From assembly GCA_023426245.1 (NCBI GenBank), contig JAFABB010000039.1:1-64000 (forward strand): 64,000 nt of DNA. Direction: 5' to 3'. This document shows, in pieces, positions 24,114 through 33,875 of this stretch; position 1 is the stretch's first letter, and every line of letters starts with the position of its first letter. A program made the position numbers and the translations under genes. The stretch comes from Bacillota bacterium (lineage in GTDB: Bacteria; Bacillota; UBA4882; UBA8346). The notes beneath the pieces were generated by a model, which did no database searches, had not been told where the DNA came from, and saw only the letters and a program-made list of their open reading frames with translations.

Positions 24114-25394
24114 TTATTTCTTAGCTGCTTTTTCCATTGCAGCATCAATGGTTTCAACATATTGTTGCGGGTTTTTGATACCGGCTGTCAATTCGCTCAT
24201 GGTGTTTTGTTCAATGACTTTAAATTCAGGAGTCGAGGAATCGAGTATTGCGGGACCCGCGCTCTTCTTAGCGCCATTGGCCATGGCGACGACACCTTTG
24301 GCTACTTCGTTGTCATCGGCTAAGGTTTGAACTTTTTGGGCTGGCATCGTTGCCTTGGTTTTCCAGGTTAGAGAAGGATACAAAGTAAAGTAAGTTTTTA
24401 AATAATCAAGACAGAGCGCTTTGTACTTGGTTTTGGCATTGACGATGTAATTACCGCCATACCAGCAGAAGATGTCGTCAATGCTGCCTTTGCCACCCTT
24501 AACAGCCGGGAATTTAGCAACGGCCAAATTTTTACGGAAATGTTCAGAGAAAGAAGTATCGGTGGCCATACCCAGTTCCCAGCTACCCATGATATACATG
24601 GCCGCCTTTTCTTGGCCGAATAAGTTTCTGGATGCACCGTAGTCGGTGGTTAGCAAATCATCGTTGAAGACTTTGGCATCGATTAAGCGTTTGTACTCTT
24701 TAGCGGCATTTAAAAATGCAGTATTGGTGTATTTGAGCTTGCGAGCGAAAGCTTTTTGGGTTAAACTCCAATCACCGGTCTGGCGGAAGAAAATAGCGTC
24801 TTTGGTGATGGTTAAAGGCCATTGATCTTTTCCATCGGTAATCACCGGGATAATACCGTTGCTTCTGAATACTTTGGCAACTTCGATCAAATCATCCGTA
24901 GTGGTCGGCACTTTGAGATTGAATTTTTCAAAAAGTGCTTTGTTATAATAAATGTACCACATATCGGCGGTGACAGGAAGTCCATAGAGCTTGCCGTTAT
25001 AGGTGTTAGCCTCTAATGCGCCGGCTAGGAAGTTGAATTTTTTCCAAGTGCCAGCACTTAAAGGCATTACATAGCCATTGTCAATGAGCGGCGGCATCAT
25101 GCTGGAAAAGGACCAGTATTTGATGATATCCGGCAATTGATTGGATGCGGCATAGATTTTGATTTTTTGTTGATAGGGCTGATCCTGAAGACTTTCAGTC
25201 ACTAATTCCACATTGGGGTGTGCTTTTTTGAATTCGGCATTGATTTGTTCAATAACTGCGCCCCAGCCGTGGTTACGATCAGGAATGTTGTCGCCCAGCC
25301 GGAGGGTGATTTTTTCCGGAGCACTGAATACACTTACGGCTAAGGTTGTTGCAAATACGGCAACAATAAGGAGTAAAACCGCAAAACGTTTCAT
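24114..25394 (-). CDS. Sugar ABC transporter substrate-binding protein (426 aa)
   Basis: The ATG follows a GGGGG ribosome-binding site; 24 extra upstream codons are discounted. The signal peptide is residues 1-24, ending VFSA before PEKITLRLGD. The mature part has the fold markers of family 1 extracellular binding proteins (LYGLPVTADMWYIYYNKALF; PAVKGGKGS). There is no lipobox Cys, so it is a soluble periplasmic protein. It delivers a sugar to the two permeases downstream. It diverges from a YesMN-type two-component system and is near GH42 and GH43 enzymes, which suggests a plant-polysaccharide oligosaccharide as ligand. Confidence 0.9.
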   Translation of the reverse strand: MKRFAVLLLIVAVFATTLAVSVFSAPEKITLRLGDNIPDRNHGWGAVIEQINAEFKKAHPNVELVTESLQDQPYQQKIKIYAASNQLPDIIKYWSFSSMMPPLIDNGYVMPLSAGTWKKFNFLAGALEANTYNGKLYGLPVTADMWYIYYNKALFEKFNLKVPTTTDDLIEVAKVFRSNGIIPVITDGKDQWPLTITKDAIFFRQTGDWSLTQKAFARKLKYTNTAFLNAAKEYKRLIDAKVFNDDLLTTDYGASRNLFGQEKAAMYIMGSWELGMATDTSFSEHFRKNLAVAKFPAVKGGKGSIDDIFCWYGGNYIVNAKTKYKALCLDYLKTYFTLYPSLTWKTKATMPAQKVQTLADDNEVAKGVVAMANGAKKSAGPAILDSSTPEFKVIEQNTMSELTAGIKNPQQYVETIDAAMEKAAKK

Positions 25395-25616
25395 TACATA
25401 AACCCCCTTAAAATATTTTTTGATGCAGTCCAAGTATAGAATAAGTATACCGCAAGATGTTAACATACCGTAACTGCCTAATTAAATTATGATAAATTTC
25501 AGCCTTAAAAAAAAGGGGATAAAATTCGAATTCGGTTTAATTTTTTCATACGTTATTTTTTGGGAAAAGGGTAATGAAGCAAAGAGCCAGAAATAACACT
25601 CCAGGAGGGAATCGAA
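25395..25616. promoter_or_regulatory. Divergent promoter region with a CCG-repeat motif
   Basis: At 25449-25473 the plus strand reads ACCGCAAGATGTTAACATAC followed by CGTAA; on the minus strand this gives CGGTAT twice, 18 bases apart. AraC-type regulators usually bind direct repeats of about this spacing, so this is a proposed site for the response regulator encoded at 27451. AGGAGGG serves the kinase gene. Confidence 0.4.
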
Positions 25617-27458
25617 TTGTCTCATCTCCCACTAGACACGAAATTAAACTTATTGCTTCCCAAACTAAGCCTCAAACGAAAAATCACTTTGTTTGTCGCG
25701 GTTTTGTTATTTATGGCCATTTTTACAATCGGGCTTTGTTCTTATTCCATTGCCGCAAGCCAAGTTGTTAATAAAGTAACCCAGTCCCAAATGGCTTTGG
25801 TTCGGCAAGTCGCCAACAATCTGGATCAACTACTGAGCGATGCCGAAGATATTTCATCATTGATCAATATTGATACCGGAATGCAACGGATTTTGCAAAT
25901 TCCCAATGTCCAAAGTTACCGCTTAAAATATCCCACCCCGGAACCATTTGGTTATCTAAATACCATTATGGCTGCAAAAAGTTACATTACAATGATTACG
26001 GTTTATGGTTTCAACGGATTGACATACAGTGTGGGGACCGACGTCACCGATAGCAATGTTGTGCCTTTTTCCGAATTTAAGAAAAATCCCATTTTTGAGA
26101 AAGCCAAAGGATTAAATGGGGGAATCGGAATCGAGTATTTCAATAACAAGCCACGGGTCATGTCCGATTACCGGGTCCCGCGGATAGTACTTTATCGGGT
26201 CATGAAAGAGCTGGAATTAAGCAATTTTCATAATTTAGGAGTCTTGTTGATATGGCTGAATGAAAAAAATATCCGTTCCATGTACCGGATGAATGTTCCA
26301 ACCGGAGGCAGTATTTTTATTATCGACCAACAGGGAAATATCATTTCGGGTTCGGATTCATCCAAGGATTACCGGCCTTTGCTTACCCACTTTTCAGACG
26401 GTACACTGAAAAATAAGGATTCTTCTTCGGAAATCATCCATTTTAAACAACGTAAAATGATGATGACCTGTAGTACCTCTACAATCAGCGGGTGGAAAGT
26501 TGTTGTGCTTACCCCAACAGCCGTACTGACCCAAAATATTAAATCAATAGCACTGGTCATGATCATGGTTTGTGTGGCTTGTTACATTTTATTATTGGTT
26601 TTTTCCGGTTACATCACCAATATCATTACCAATCCCCTTGGTCAACTACTGACATCCATCAAGAAGGTCCAAACCGGTGATTTAACTCAGCAGGTGAATT
26701 TTACCGGTGAGGATGAAATCGGTGAATTGGGACAGGGCTATAATGCCATGGTTGCTCATATGAAAGACCTTATCGAACGGGTTTATAAACTTCAGATTCG
26801 GGAGCGGGAAGCTGAACTCAACGCCCTGCAAGCCCAAATCAATCCCCATTTTCTATACAATACCCTGGACACGATTTTTTGGAAAGCCGAAAAGAATCAT
26901 GTGCCGGAAATCAGTGAAATGGTTTATGCTCTTTCGCGAATTTTCCGCTTAAGCCTGAATCGGGGGAATGAATTAACAAGCGTAGCCCTGGAAAAAGAAT
27001 TGATAGAGTATTATTTGGTATTGCAGCAAATCCGTTTTCAGGATAAATTAACCTACCAGCTTGAATTTGATGAGGAAATCCTTGAATTAACCATCCCGAA
27101 ACTGGTTTTGCAACCTTTTGTGGAAAACGCAATCATTCATGGTATTGAAGGACTGGAGACACCGGGTCACATTCAAATCACCGGTTATTTGACAGACGAG
27201 CAAATCACATTCCGGATTATCGATAACGGCGTGGGAATGACGAAAGAAAAAATTCAGCAAATACTGGGCAAAGACCATCATCCTGAAAGCAATCCTATTA
27301 CAGTTTCCGGCGGTTATGCAATCAGGAATGTGCTGGAAAGATTGGAACTATATTACCAGTCGAACTATCAGTTGGTATTTGACAGCTTGCCCGGTATAGG
27401 TACTACTGTGGTTATTATTGTGCCTAAATATTGTCGCTGGGAGAAAGATCATGACTAA
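25617..27458 (+). CDS. YesM/LytS-type sensor histidine kinase (613 aa)
   Basis: TTG start seven bases after AGGAGGG. Membrane segment at ~22-45, an extracytoplasmic Cache-like domain (~46-310), second membrane segment (~315-340), HAMP (~340-395) and a His_kinase domain with QAQINPHFLYNTLD (H411), then HATPase with NGVGM. This class pairs with AraC-type response regulators to control sugar uptake operons. Its stop overlaps the start of the regulator gene by eight bases (ATGACTAA). It should sense an extracellular carbohydrate, directly or through the binding protein. Confidence 0.9.
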   Translation: MSHLPLDTKLNLLLPKLSLKRKITLFVAVLLFMAIFTIGLCSYSIAASQVVNKVTQSQMALVRQVANNLDQLLSDAEDISSLINIDTGMQRILQIPNVQSYRLKYPTPEPFGYLNTIMAAKSYITMITVYGFNGLTYSVGTDVTDSNVVPFSEFKKNPIFEKAKGLNGGIGIEYFNNKPRVMSDYRVPRIVLYRVMKELELSNFHNLGVLLIWLNEKNIRSMYRMNVPTGGSIFIIDQQGNIISGSDSSKDYRPLLTHFSDGTLKNKDSSSEIIHFKQRKMMMTCSTSTISGWKVVVLTPTAVLTQNIKSIALVMIMVCVACYILLLVFSGYITNIITNPLGQLLTSIKKVQTGDLTQQVNFTGEDEIGELGQGYNAMVAHMKDLIERVYKLQIREREAELNALQAQINPHFLYNTLDTIFWKAEKNHVPEISEMVYALSRIFRLSLNRGNELTSVALEKELIEYYLVLQQIRFQDKLTYQLEFDEEILELTIPKLVLQPFVENAIIHGIEGLETPGHIQITGYLTDEQITFRIIDNGVGMTKEKIQQILGKDHHPESNPITVSGGYAIRNVLERLELYYQSNYQLVFDSLPGIGTTVVIIVPKYCRWEKDHD

Positions 27459-29154
27459 ACTTACGGAAAACCCTAAACTTACGCCGAACTCTGAACTAAA
27501 ACAAAAATCTGAACTGAAGCCAAATTCTAAGTTACAGCTAAAATCGGATCGGAAGTTAAAATTGATCATTGTGGATGATGAAGCCGAAATCCGGGAAGGA
27601 ATCAACCGGTCCATCCCTTGGACTGAATATGGTATTGAGGTAGCCGGCCTGGCAACCAATGGCCGTGAGGCATTAAGAATGATCGGAGATCTGGAGCCCG
27701 ATATGATGTTACTGGATATTCGGATGCCGGTGATGAACGGTCTGGAAGTTTTGGAAAAACTGCCGGCGCAAAAAACTATCCCTAAAGTGGCCATCCTTAG
27801 TGGCTATGATGATTTCAGCTATTGTCAGCAGGCACTCAGGAGCGGAGTTTCCGATTACCTTCTCAAACCTTGCCGCCCCCAGGAGATACTGGCCGTTATT
27901 CGGAGGATCCGGGAACAAATTTTAACGGCGGAAAGCGAAGCCAGTCAGTGGGTATATTTGCAGGAACAATTCCGGGAAAACCTGGGTTTGCTGAGGGAAA
28001 AGTTACTCATTTATTTAATACAACACGAAACTATGGATATGGAAATGGGTTTGGCCCGCTGGAGTCTCTATGAGATGGAAATCAGTCCTGAAAATATCGG
28101 AGTCGCCTTGGTTAGAACCGATAATATAAAAACGCCGGAACATTCATCCGGTGAGGACTTGGAGTTCACCAAGTTGGCGGTCGCTAATGCCATAAAAGAA
28201 TGTTTGCAGATAAAGCCGGTCCTTAAAAACATAATTTGCGATTATAATGATGATTTATTGGTATTATGGAACTTGGCTACGGAGGATCTGGAGACATTTA
28301 TTGCTAGAATGGAAGGGCTACGGCGGAAAGTGGCAGAGACTCTGGGGGTTACGGTCACCATTGGCATCGGTGAACCGGCAACTTTGCCTTGCAATTTATA
28401 TAACTCATTTAATTCTGCATTCCTTGCTGTGGAACATGGCTTTTGGGAAGGACCGGACCGGATTATCCGCTATAGTGAAATTCCTGAAGATAGTTTCATC
28501 AATAACCATGGGACAATTCACGAAGAGGATGGGATTATTCAGTGTATCCGGACCAACGACAATGAGAGAGTTGATCCGGCTTTGGACACATTTTTTGAAA
28601 ATTTGGCCCGGCCGGGGTTTAACACCAAGGATGACGTTCAGCGGATGGTTACTGCCCTAATATGTTCGGTTTATCACGTTTGTGTTGAAAGGGGCTTTGA
28701 TACGGATAAGATATTTGGCCCCAATCTGGCGATTTTGGGTGAATTACCCCGGACTTCCACGATTCAGGAGTTAAAACAGAAAATTAGAACTTGTCTGAAG
28801 ATGATTTTGGAACTCTATCCATCCCATACAAGCCAATGGAAAGTAGTAAACAACGCTTTGAAACATATGGAGGAAAATTATGCGGAAGATTTAAGCCTGG
28901 AGAGTGTAGCCCAAAAAGTTTTTGTATCGGCCGGGTATTTAAGTACAATTTTTAAGCAGGTTTTACAGAAAAATTTTGTAGATTCCCTCCATGAAATTCG
29001 GATTCAAAAAGCCAAAGAGCGACTGCGGGATTATCATGACAAAATTTATGAAGTCGCGGTGGCGGTAGGCTACAAAGATGAAAAGTATTTTAGCCAGATA
29101 TTCAAAAAGATCACCGGAATGACCCCCAATCAGTACCGGGATTCGGTAAGCTGA
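27451..29154 (+). CDS. YesN-type response regulator with AraC DNA-binding domain (567 aa)
   Basis: ATG start inside the kinase gene's end. The receiver domain begins only at ~residue 37 (LKLIIVDDEAE) and has phosphoacceptor D89 in LLDIRMP. A middle region (~165-420) is followed by two helix-turn-helix motifs of the AraC type at ~470-567 (VFVSAGYLSTIFKQ and VAVAVGYKDEKYFSQIFKK). Residues 5-35 before the receiver form an unusual Lys/Ser/Leu/Asn-rich run with a repeating N-S-x-L-K pattern. Target genes are presumed to be the divergent transporter and the GH42/GH43 genes. Confidence 0.9.
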   Translation: MTKLTENPKLTPNSELKQKSELKPNSKLQLKSDRKLKLIIVDDEAEIREGINRSIPWTEYGIEVAGLATNGREALRMIGDLEPDMMLLDIRMPVMNGLEVLEKLPAQKTIPKVAILSGYDDFSYCQQALRSGVSDYLLKPCRPQEILAVIRRIREQILTAESEASQWVYLQEQFRENLGLLREKLLIYLIQHETMDMEMGLARWSLYEMEISPENIGVALVRTDNIKTPEHSSGEDLEFTKLAVANAIKECLQIKPVLKNIICDYNDDLLVLWNLATEDLETFIARMEGLRRKVAETLGVTVTIGIGEPATLPCNLYNSFNSAFLAVEHGFWEGPDRIIRYSEIPEDSFINNHGTIHEEDGIIQCIRTNDNERVDPALDTFFENLARPGFNTKDDVQRMVTALICSVYHVCVERGFDTDKIFGPNLAILGELPRTSTIQELKQKIRTCLKMILELYPSHTSQWKVVNNALKHMEENYAEDLSLESVAQKVFVSAGYLSTIFKQVLQKNFVDSLHEIRIQKAKERLRDYHDKIYEVAVAVGYKDEKYFSQIFKKITGMTPNQYRDSVS

Positions 29155-29227
29155 AAGGGGGGAAATGGATTTGATTTTTGCAATGGGTTTTACTTTGTCA
29201 TAATTCAAGATGAATTGGGGGGTAGGC

Positions 29228-31246
29228 ATGAAGGAATTGTTATTTGGAGCGGCTTATTACCATGAATATATGCCTTATGAGCGTTTGGATCAAGATATGG
29301 AAATGATGAAGGCGGCGGGGATGAATGTTGTCCGGATAGCCGAATCGACTTGGAGCACCTTGGAAATCAGAGAAGGACAATTTGATTTTTCCCATATTGA
29401 TGGGGTGTTGGACGTCATGGAGAAAGCGGGAATTTCGGTTATTGTCGGTACCCCCACCTATGCGATTCCGGCCTGGTTGGCAGCCAAAGACGAAGATATA
29501 TTGGCAGAGACCAAAAACGGGAAAGAGCTGTATGGCCGAAGGCAGAATATGAATATTGCCAGCCGGACATTTCGTTTTTATGCGGAACGCGTTATTCGGA
29601 CACTGATGGATCATGTGGCTGCAAGACGATGTGTGATCGGATTTCAGTTGGATAATGAAACCAAGCACTATGGCACGGCAGGGGACTATGTACAGAAGCT
29701 TTTTGTCGAATATTTAAAAGAGAAATTTGGTACTACAGAGGCTTTAAATCAAGCGTTCGGCTTTGCTTATTGGAGCAATGCCGTGGGAAACTGGGAGGAT
29801 TTGCCGGATGTCAGAGGAACCATCAATGCCAGTTATGCCTGTGAATTTGAAAAATTCCAGCGGCAGCTGGTGACCGATTATATTGGCTGGCAGGCTGATA
29901 TTGTATGCCGGTATAAGCGGGAAGATCAATTCGTGACTCACAATATGGATTTTGAATGGAAAAAGTTCGGCGCCTCTATTGCTCAAGATGGATACAGCTA
30001 TGGGGTACAGCCGGATGTAAATCATTTTCAACTGGCAAAAAAGCTAACCCTCTCGGGTACAGATATCTACCATATGACGCAGGATGATTTGACAGGCGCT
30101 GAAATCGCCTTCGGAGGGGATTTAATCCGCTCTACCAAAAGACAGAATTATCTTGTGCTGGAAACCCAGGCCCAGGCATTTAAACATTGGCTGCCTTTTG
30201 ACGGACAATTGCGGCTGCAGGCTTATAGCCATATCGCCAGTGGTGCCATTGGCGTCATGTATTGGAACTGGCATTCGATTCACCATAGTTATGAGACCTA
30301 TTGGAAAGGTCTTTTGAGTCATGACTTGAAGACAAACCCCACTTATGAGGAAGCAAAAGTCATCGGAAAAGAATTTCGGGAGCATGCAGATGAGTTGGTA
30401 AATTTAAAAAAAGAAAATAAGGTCGCTGTATTGATTAGCAACGAGTCACTGACTGCTTTGAAATGGTTTCCCATCGATAAGGATTTGTCTTATAACGATG
30501 TCGTCCGGTGGATGTATGATTCTTTATATGAAATGAACGTGGAATGTGATTTCCTGTTCCCGGAATCCGCTAATTTTCAGGATTATCAAGTAATTATCAC
30601 TCCCGCTTTGTATTGCGCTTCAAACGATTTGCTGGACCGGTTAAAATCGTTCGTTGCAAACGGGGGGGTACTGATTTCTTCGTTCAAAACTGCTGTAAGT
30701 GATGAATATGTGACGGTGTATCATGACGATCAGCCCCATATATTGCAGGAATGTTTTGGGGTTACCTATAACCAATTTACACAGCCGGGTACGGCAAAAT
30801 TAACCGGTGATATTGTAGAAGATGATCAAAATATCCTCCGTTATTGGATGGAACTTTTGAAACCCGGTAGGATGACGGAAGTATTGGCCCGGTATGAACA
30901 TAAGTATTGGGGAAAATATGCCGCGGTTACCAAAAATCAATATGGAAGAGGACTAGCATATTACATAGGGTGTTTTCCATCGAAGGAAATCTTGAAAAAG
31001 ATATATCAAGATGCGTTCCTTTCAATTCATATACCGTGTTCGGGGTATACTTGGCCCCTCACTATCAGAAATTGCAAAAGTCAGACCGGTAAAACCGTCC
31101 ATTTTATCTTTAATTATTCCAGCGGGGACAAAAGGATTCAGTGCCCCTATCATGCGGTAACCGATATTTTAAATGGGAATTATTATGACGATGGTCAGGA
31201 CATCCTGCTCAAGGATTGGGGTGTATGCATATTAAGGGAGGAATAA
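29228..31246 (+). CDS. GH42 beta-galactosidase family glycoside hydrolase (672 aa)
   Basis: Start at the ATG after GGGGGGTAGGC; an ATG at 29210 lacks a site. The order is that of GH42: TIM barrel (~1-380), trimerisation domain (~390-600) and small C-terminal beta domain. The acid/base is E144 in GFQLDNETKHYG and the nucleophile is E312 in LVLETQAQAF. It has no signal peptide, so it acts inside the cell on imported galactosides or arabinopyranosides. It lies 73 bp downstream of the response regulator and five bases upstream of the GH43 gene, so these form one expression unit. Confidence 0.9.
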   Translation: MKELLFGAAYYHEYMPYERLDQDMEMMKAAGMNVVRIAESTWSTLEIREGQFDFSHIDGVLDVMEKAGISVIVGTPTYAIPAWLAAKDEDILAETKNGKELYGRRQNMNIASRTFRFYAERVIRTLMDHVAARRCVIGFQLDNETKHYGTAGDYVQKLFVEYLKEKFGTTEALNQAFGFAYWSNAVGNWEDLPDVRGTINASYACEFEKFQRQLVTDYIGWQADIVCRYKREDQFVTHNMDFEWKKFGASIAQDGYSYGVQPDVNHFQLAKKLTLSGTDIYHMTQDDLTGAEIAFGGDLIRSTKRQNYLVLETQAQAFKHWLPFDGQLRLQAYSHIASGAIGVMYWNWHSIHHSYETYWKGLLSHDLKTNPTYEEAKVIGKEFREHADELVNLKKENKVAVLISNESLTALKWFPIDKDLSYNDVVRWMYDSLYEMNVECDFLFPESANFQDYQVIITPALYCASNDLLDRLKSFVANGGVLISSFKTAVSDEYVTVYHDDQPHILQECFGVTYNQFTQPGTAKLTGDIVEDDQNILRYWMELLKPGRMTEVLARYEHKYWGKYAAVTKNQYGRGLAYYIGCFPSKEILKKIYQDAFLSIHIPCSGYTWPLTIRNCKSQTGKTVHFIFNYSSGDKRIQCPYHAVTDILNGNYYDDGQDILLKDWGVCILREE

Positions 31247-31251
31247 CTACT

Positions 31252-32889
31252 GTGAAAAAGCTCCATAATCCGATCTTGCCCGGGTTTAATCCGGATCCCA
31301 GCATTTGCCGGAGAGGCGACGATTATTATATTGCCGTATCTTCGTTTGAGTGGTTTCCCGGCGTACCGGTTTATCATTCGAAGGATATGAAAAATTGGAA
31401 TTTAATCACCCATTGTCTAAAAAGCGAGCAATTCGTGGACTTAAAAAGGCTGCCTTCAGCAAAAGGAGTATGGGCGCCTTGCTTGAGCTGGTGTGAAAAA
31501 GACGGCTTGTTTTATTTGGCTTATACCATTATGAACAGTATGAATGCCCGGTATTTCGATCTGGATAATTACCTGGTTACGGCGCCGGACATCCGTGGCC
31601 CCTGGAGCGCCCCCGTGTATTTGCATTCCGCAGGTTTTGATCCATCCATGCTTCATGATGAAGATGGGAGGAAATGGGTTGTTTCAATGGAGTGGGAGAC
31701 CCGGGATGGCTATCATAAACCGGGAAGCATCTGTGTGGTGGAATATGATCCGCGGAAAAAAGAGGTCGTGGGATTTCCCAAGCGGATTTGGGAGGGCGGT
31801 ACCCGGCGCGGCTGTATCGAAGGCCCCCATCTATACCAACGGAATGGCTATTACTATTTGATGTGCGCGGAAGGTGGAACGGGGTATGGACATTCCGTTA
31901 CGGTAGGACGTTCGAAAGATATCTTTGGACCTTATGAGCCTGATCCCCATAATCCGATTGTTACTTCAACGGCTGATTTTGATGAAATGGATAATGATGA
32001 TTATCTAAAACTTAATCGTTTTAATCCCCATAGTTATCTGCAAAAATCCGGGCATGGAAGTATTGTCGAAACCAGTCTGGGAGAATGGTATCTGGTTCAT
32101 CACTGCGGCAGACCGTTTTTACCTGAACTCCGGTGTACTCTCGGCAGGGAAACCTGCATGCAGAAGATGGAGTGGACTGTAGATGGCTGGATTAGGATGT
32201 GCGGTGATACCAACCTTGCCCAAGAGTATTTTGAATCCAGTGCCCTGCCGGAAATGAAGGAAACCGTGGAAGACACCTATTGCCGGTTTAATACGCCGGT
32301 GATGCCTGTTTTTTTCTATTCCCCACGAATCGATTACCATAGTTTTTGTTCCTTGGGCGAACGTCAAGGTCACTTGCGCATGCGAGGCCAAGAATCTTTT
32401 TCCTCCCTTAACAAAGTCAGCCTCATTGCCCGCAAACTCACTTCGCTCCATGTCAGCGTGGAGACAAAAATGAATTTCGCGCCCAAGGTTTATCAGCATT
32501 ATGCGGGATTGGTGATTTATTATGATAATATGGACTATATTCTCTTACGAAAAACCTATAGTGAAAAACTGAATCAAGAAGTCATCGATTTGCTGCGTGT
32601 TAAAAGCGGGGAACGGATGGAATTGTTGCCGGAGCAGGTTCCGGTTGAAAAAGGCGGCATTTATTTTAAGATAATAGTGCAAGGCCGTGAAATCGCTTTT
32701 TACTGGTCAATGTCCGGCGTAGAATATCGTAGGATCGGAGATGTTTATGATACTTCCGAATTCTCGGATGAATTCTGCAAAGCGGGTGAATTTACCGGAA
32801 CATTCGTTGGAATTGGTTGTGTGGATGCCATGCTCCACAAAGAATGCGCCGATTTTGAATTTTTCAACTATCAGGAAGAGAATCGATAG
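31252..32889 (+). CDS. GH43 beta-xylosidase/alpha-arabinofuranosidase (545 aa)
   Basis: GTG start ten bases after GGGAGG, giving the usual N-terminus HNPILPGFNPDPSICR. The catalytic base is D15, the pKa modulator is D130 in GFDPSML and the acid is E190 in GCIEGPHLY, as in five-bladed propeller GH43 enzymes. Residues ~330-545 form the C-terminal beta-sandwich of the xylosidase subfamilies. No signal peptide, so it should cleave imported xylo- or arabino-oligosaccharides. Beside GH42, this suggests a substrate with both galactose/arabinose and xylose/arabinose linkages. Confidence 0.9.
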   Translation: MKKLHNPILPGFNPDPSICRRGDDYYIAVSSFEWFPGVPVYHSKDMKNWNLITHCLKSEQFVDLKRLPSAKGVWAPCLSWCEKDGLFYLAYTIMNSMNARYFDLDNYLVTAPDIRGPWSAPVYLHSAGFDPSMLHDEDGRKWVVSMEWETRDGYHKPGSICVVEYDPRKKEVVGFPKRIWEGGTRRGCIEGPHLYQRNGYYYLMCAEGGTGYGHSVTVGRSKDIFGPYEPDPHNPIVTSTADFDEMDNDDYLKLNRFNPHSYLQKSGHGSIVETSLGEWYLVHHCGRPFLPELRCTLGRETCMQKMEWTVDGWIRMCGDTNLAQEYFESSALPEMKETVEDTYCRFNTPVMPVFFYSPRIDYHSFCSLGERQGHLRMRGQESFSSLNKVSLIARKLTSLHVSVETKMNFAPKVYQHYAGLVIYYDNMDYILLRKTYSEKLNQEVIDLLRVKSGERMELLPEQVPVEKGGIYFKIIVQGREIAFYWSMSGVEYRRIGDVYDTSEFSDEFCKAGEFTGTFVGIGCVDAMLHKECADFEFFNYQEENR

Positions 32890-33114
32890 ACCGAATTTTT
32901 GAAGGATGAAGAGCAGGAGTTGACCGGGGATTTCGCGAAGATAGCAATAAAAATCTCTTTTTCTTCTGGCAACCGATATGCGAATGGAACTACCGAGAGT
33001 GTAATCGGCATTGCTTTTATGGCGTTTATTGTTTCCATGGGAAGATGTTTTGAGGCCGTTAAAAAAGGAGATTTTTGTTCTAATTTTGGTGAAGAAAATT
33101 ACTGGAGGTTCCTG

Positions 33115-33831
33115 ATGATGGATACGATTCTCTTTGATTTGGACGGCACGCTTTTACCCCTTGATTTGGACAAGTTTACCCAAAGATATTTTCAGGAGAT
33201 GGGGAAAAAGTTTCACGATTTGATTGATCCCAAACTATTGGTGAAATATATCTGGGCAGCCACCGAAGTGATGGTCAATAATTTAGAACCCCGCCGCAAT
33301 GAAGAAGTCTTCATGGAAAAATTCGGGCAGTTAATACGGGTTGAAGATTTGCCGGTTTATCAGCAACGTTTTGACGAGTTTTACGACCAAGGGTTTTTAA
33401 TGGTCCGGGAGACGGTGGCGGAGAGCCCGGAAATGCAGAAAAGCGTCGCTCTTTTAAAAGATAAGGGTTACCGTCTTGTCATTGCCACCAACCCTTTATT
33501 TCCCCGGAAGGCGATATATCACCGGATCGAATGGGCCGGTTTTAAGCCCGGGGATTTTGAATATGTTTCCTGTTATGAACAAAACCAATATTGTAAGCCG
33601 CAAATTCATTACTACCGGGAAGTTTTGCAGGCGATCGGAAAAGAACCGCAAGAATGCATGATGGTCGGCAATGATGTGCAGGAGGACTTAGTGGCGGGAA
33701 CTTTGGGGCTTAAGACTTTCTTAATCACCGATTATTTAATCCACCGGACCGGGGAGCCTATCCAAAGCACCTATCAAGGAAAATATCCGGAGTTTCTGAA
33801 ATTTGTGGAAGAGCTGGAGGAGGTCAATTAA
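33115..33831 (+). CDS. HAD-superfamily hydrolase (238 aa)
   Basis: The ATG at 33115 follows GGAGG by six bases; the frame is open to 32899 but those 72 codons have no site and unlike composition. HAD motif I is LFDLDGTLL, motif II lies in VIATNP, motif III Lys in YCKPQIHYY and motif IV is VGNDVQEDLVAG, so the phosphatase active site is complete. A helical cap lies at ~20-110. It probably dephosphorylates a small sugar phosphate or similar compound. Linkage with the upstream GH genes is by proximity only (225-bp gap). Confidence 0.85.
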   Translation: MMDTILFDLDGTLLPLDLDKFTQRYFQEMGKKFHDLIDPKLLVKYIWAATEVMVNNLEPRRNEEVFMEKFGQLIRVEDLPVYQQRFDEFYDQGFLMVRETVAESPEMQKSVALLKDKGYRLVIATNPLFPRKAIYHRIEWAGFKPGDFEYVSCYEQNQYCKPQIHYYREVLQAIGKEPQECMMVGNDVQEDLVAGTLGLKTFLITDYLIHRTGEPIQSTYQGKYPEFLKFVEELEEVN

Positions 33832-33875
33832 ATTTTTTGTTTTGGTTCATGACACACTCCTAGACATTCAATGCT

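Noticed and set aside
32899..33114. 72-codon upstream extension of the HAD gene
   Set aside because: The sequence does not look like a HAD domain, and a good ribosome-binding site sits right before 33115.
29155..33114. Horizontal transfer of the GH42-GH43 block
   Set aside because: No mobile-element ends, integrase or clear composition change was seen at its borders.
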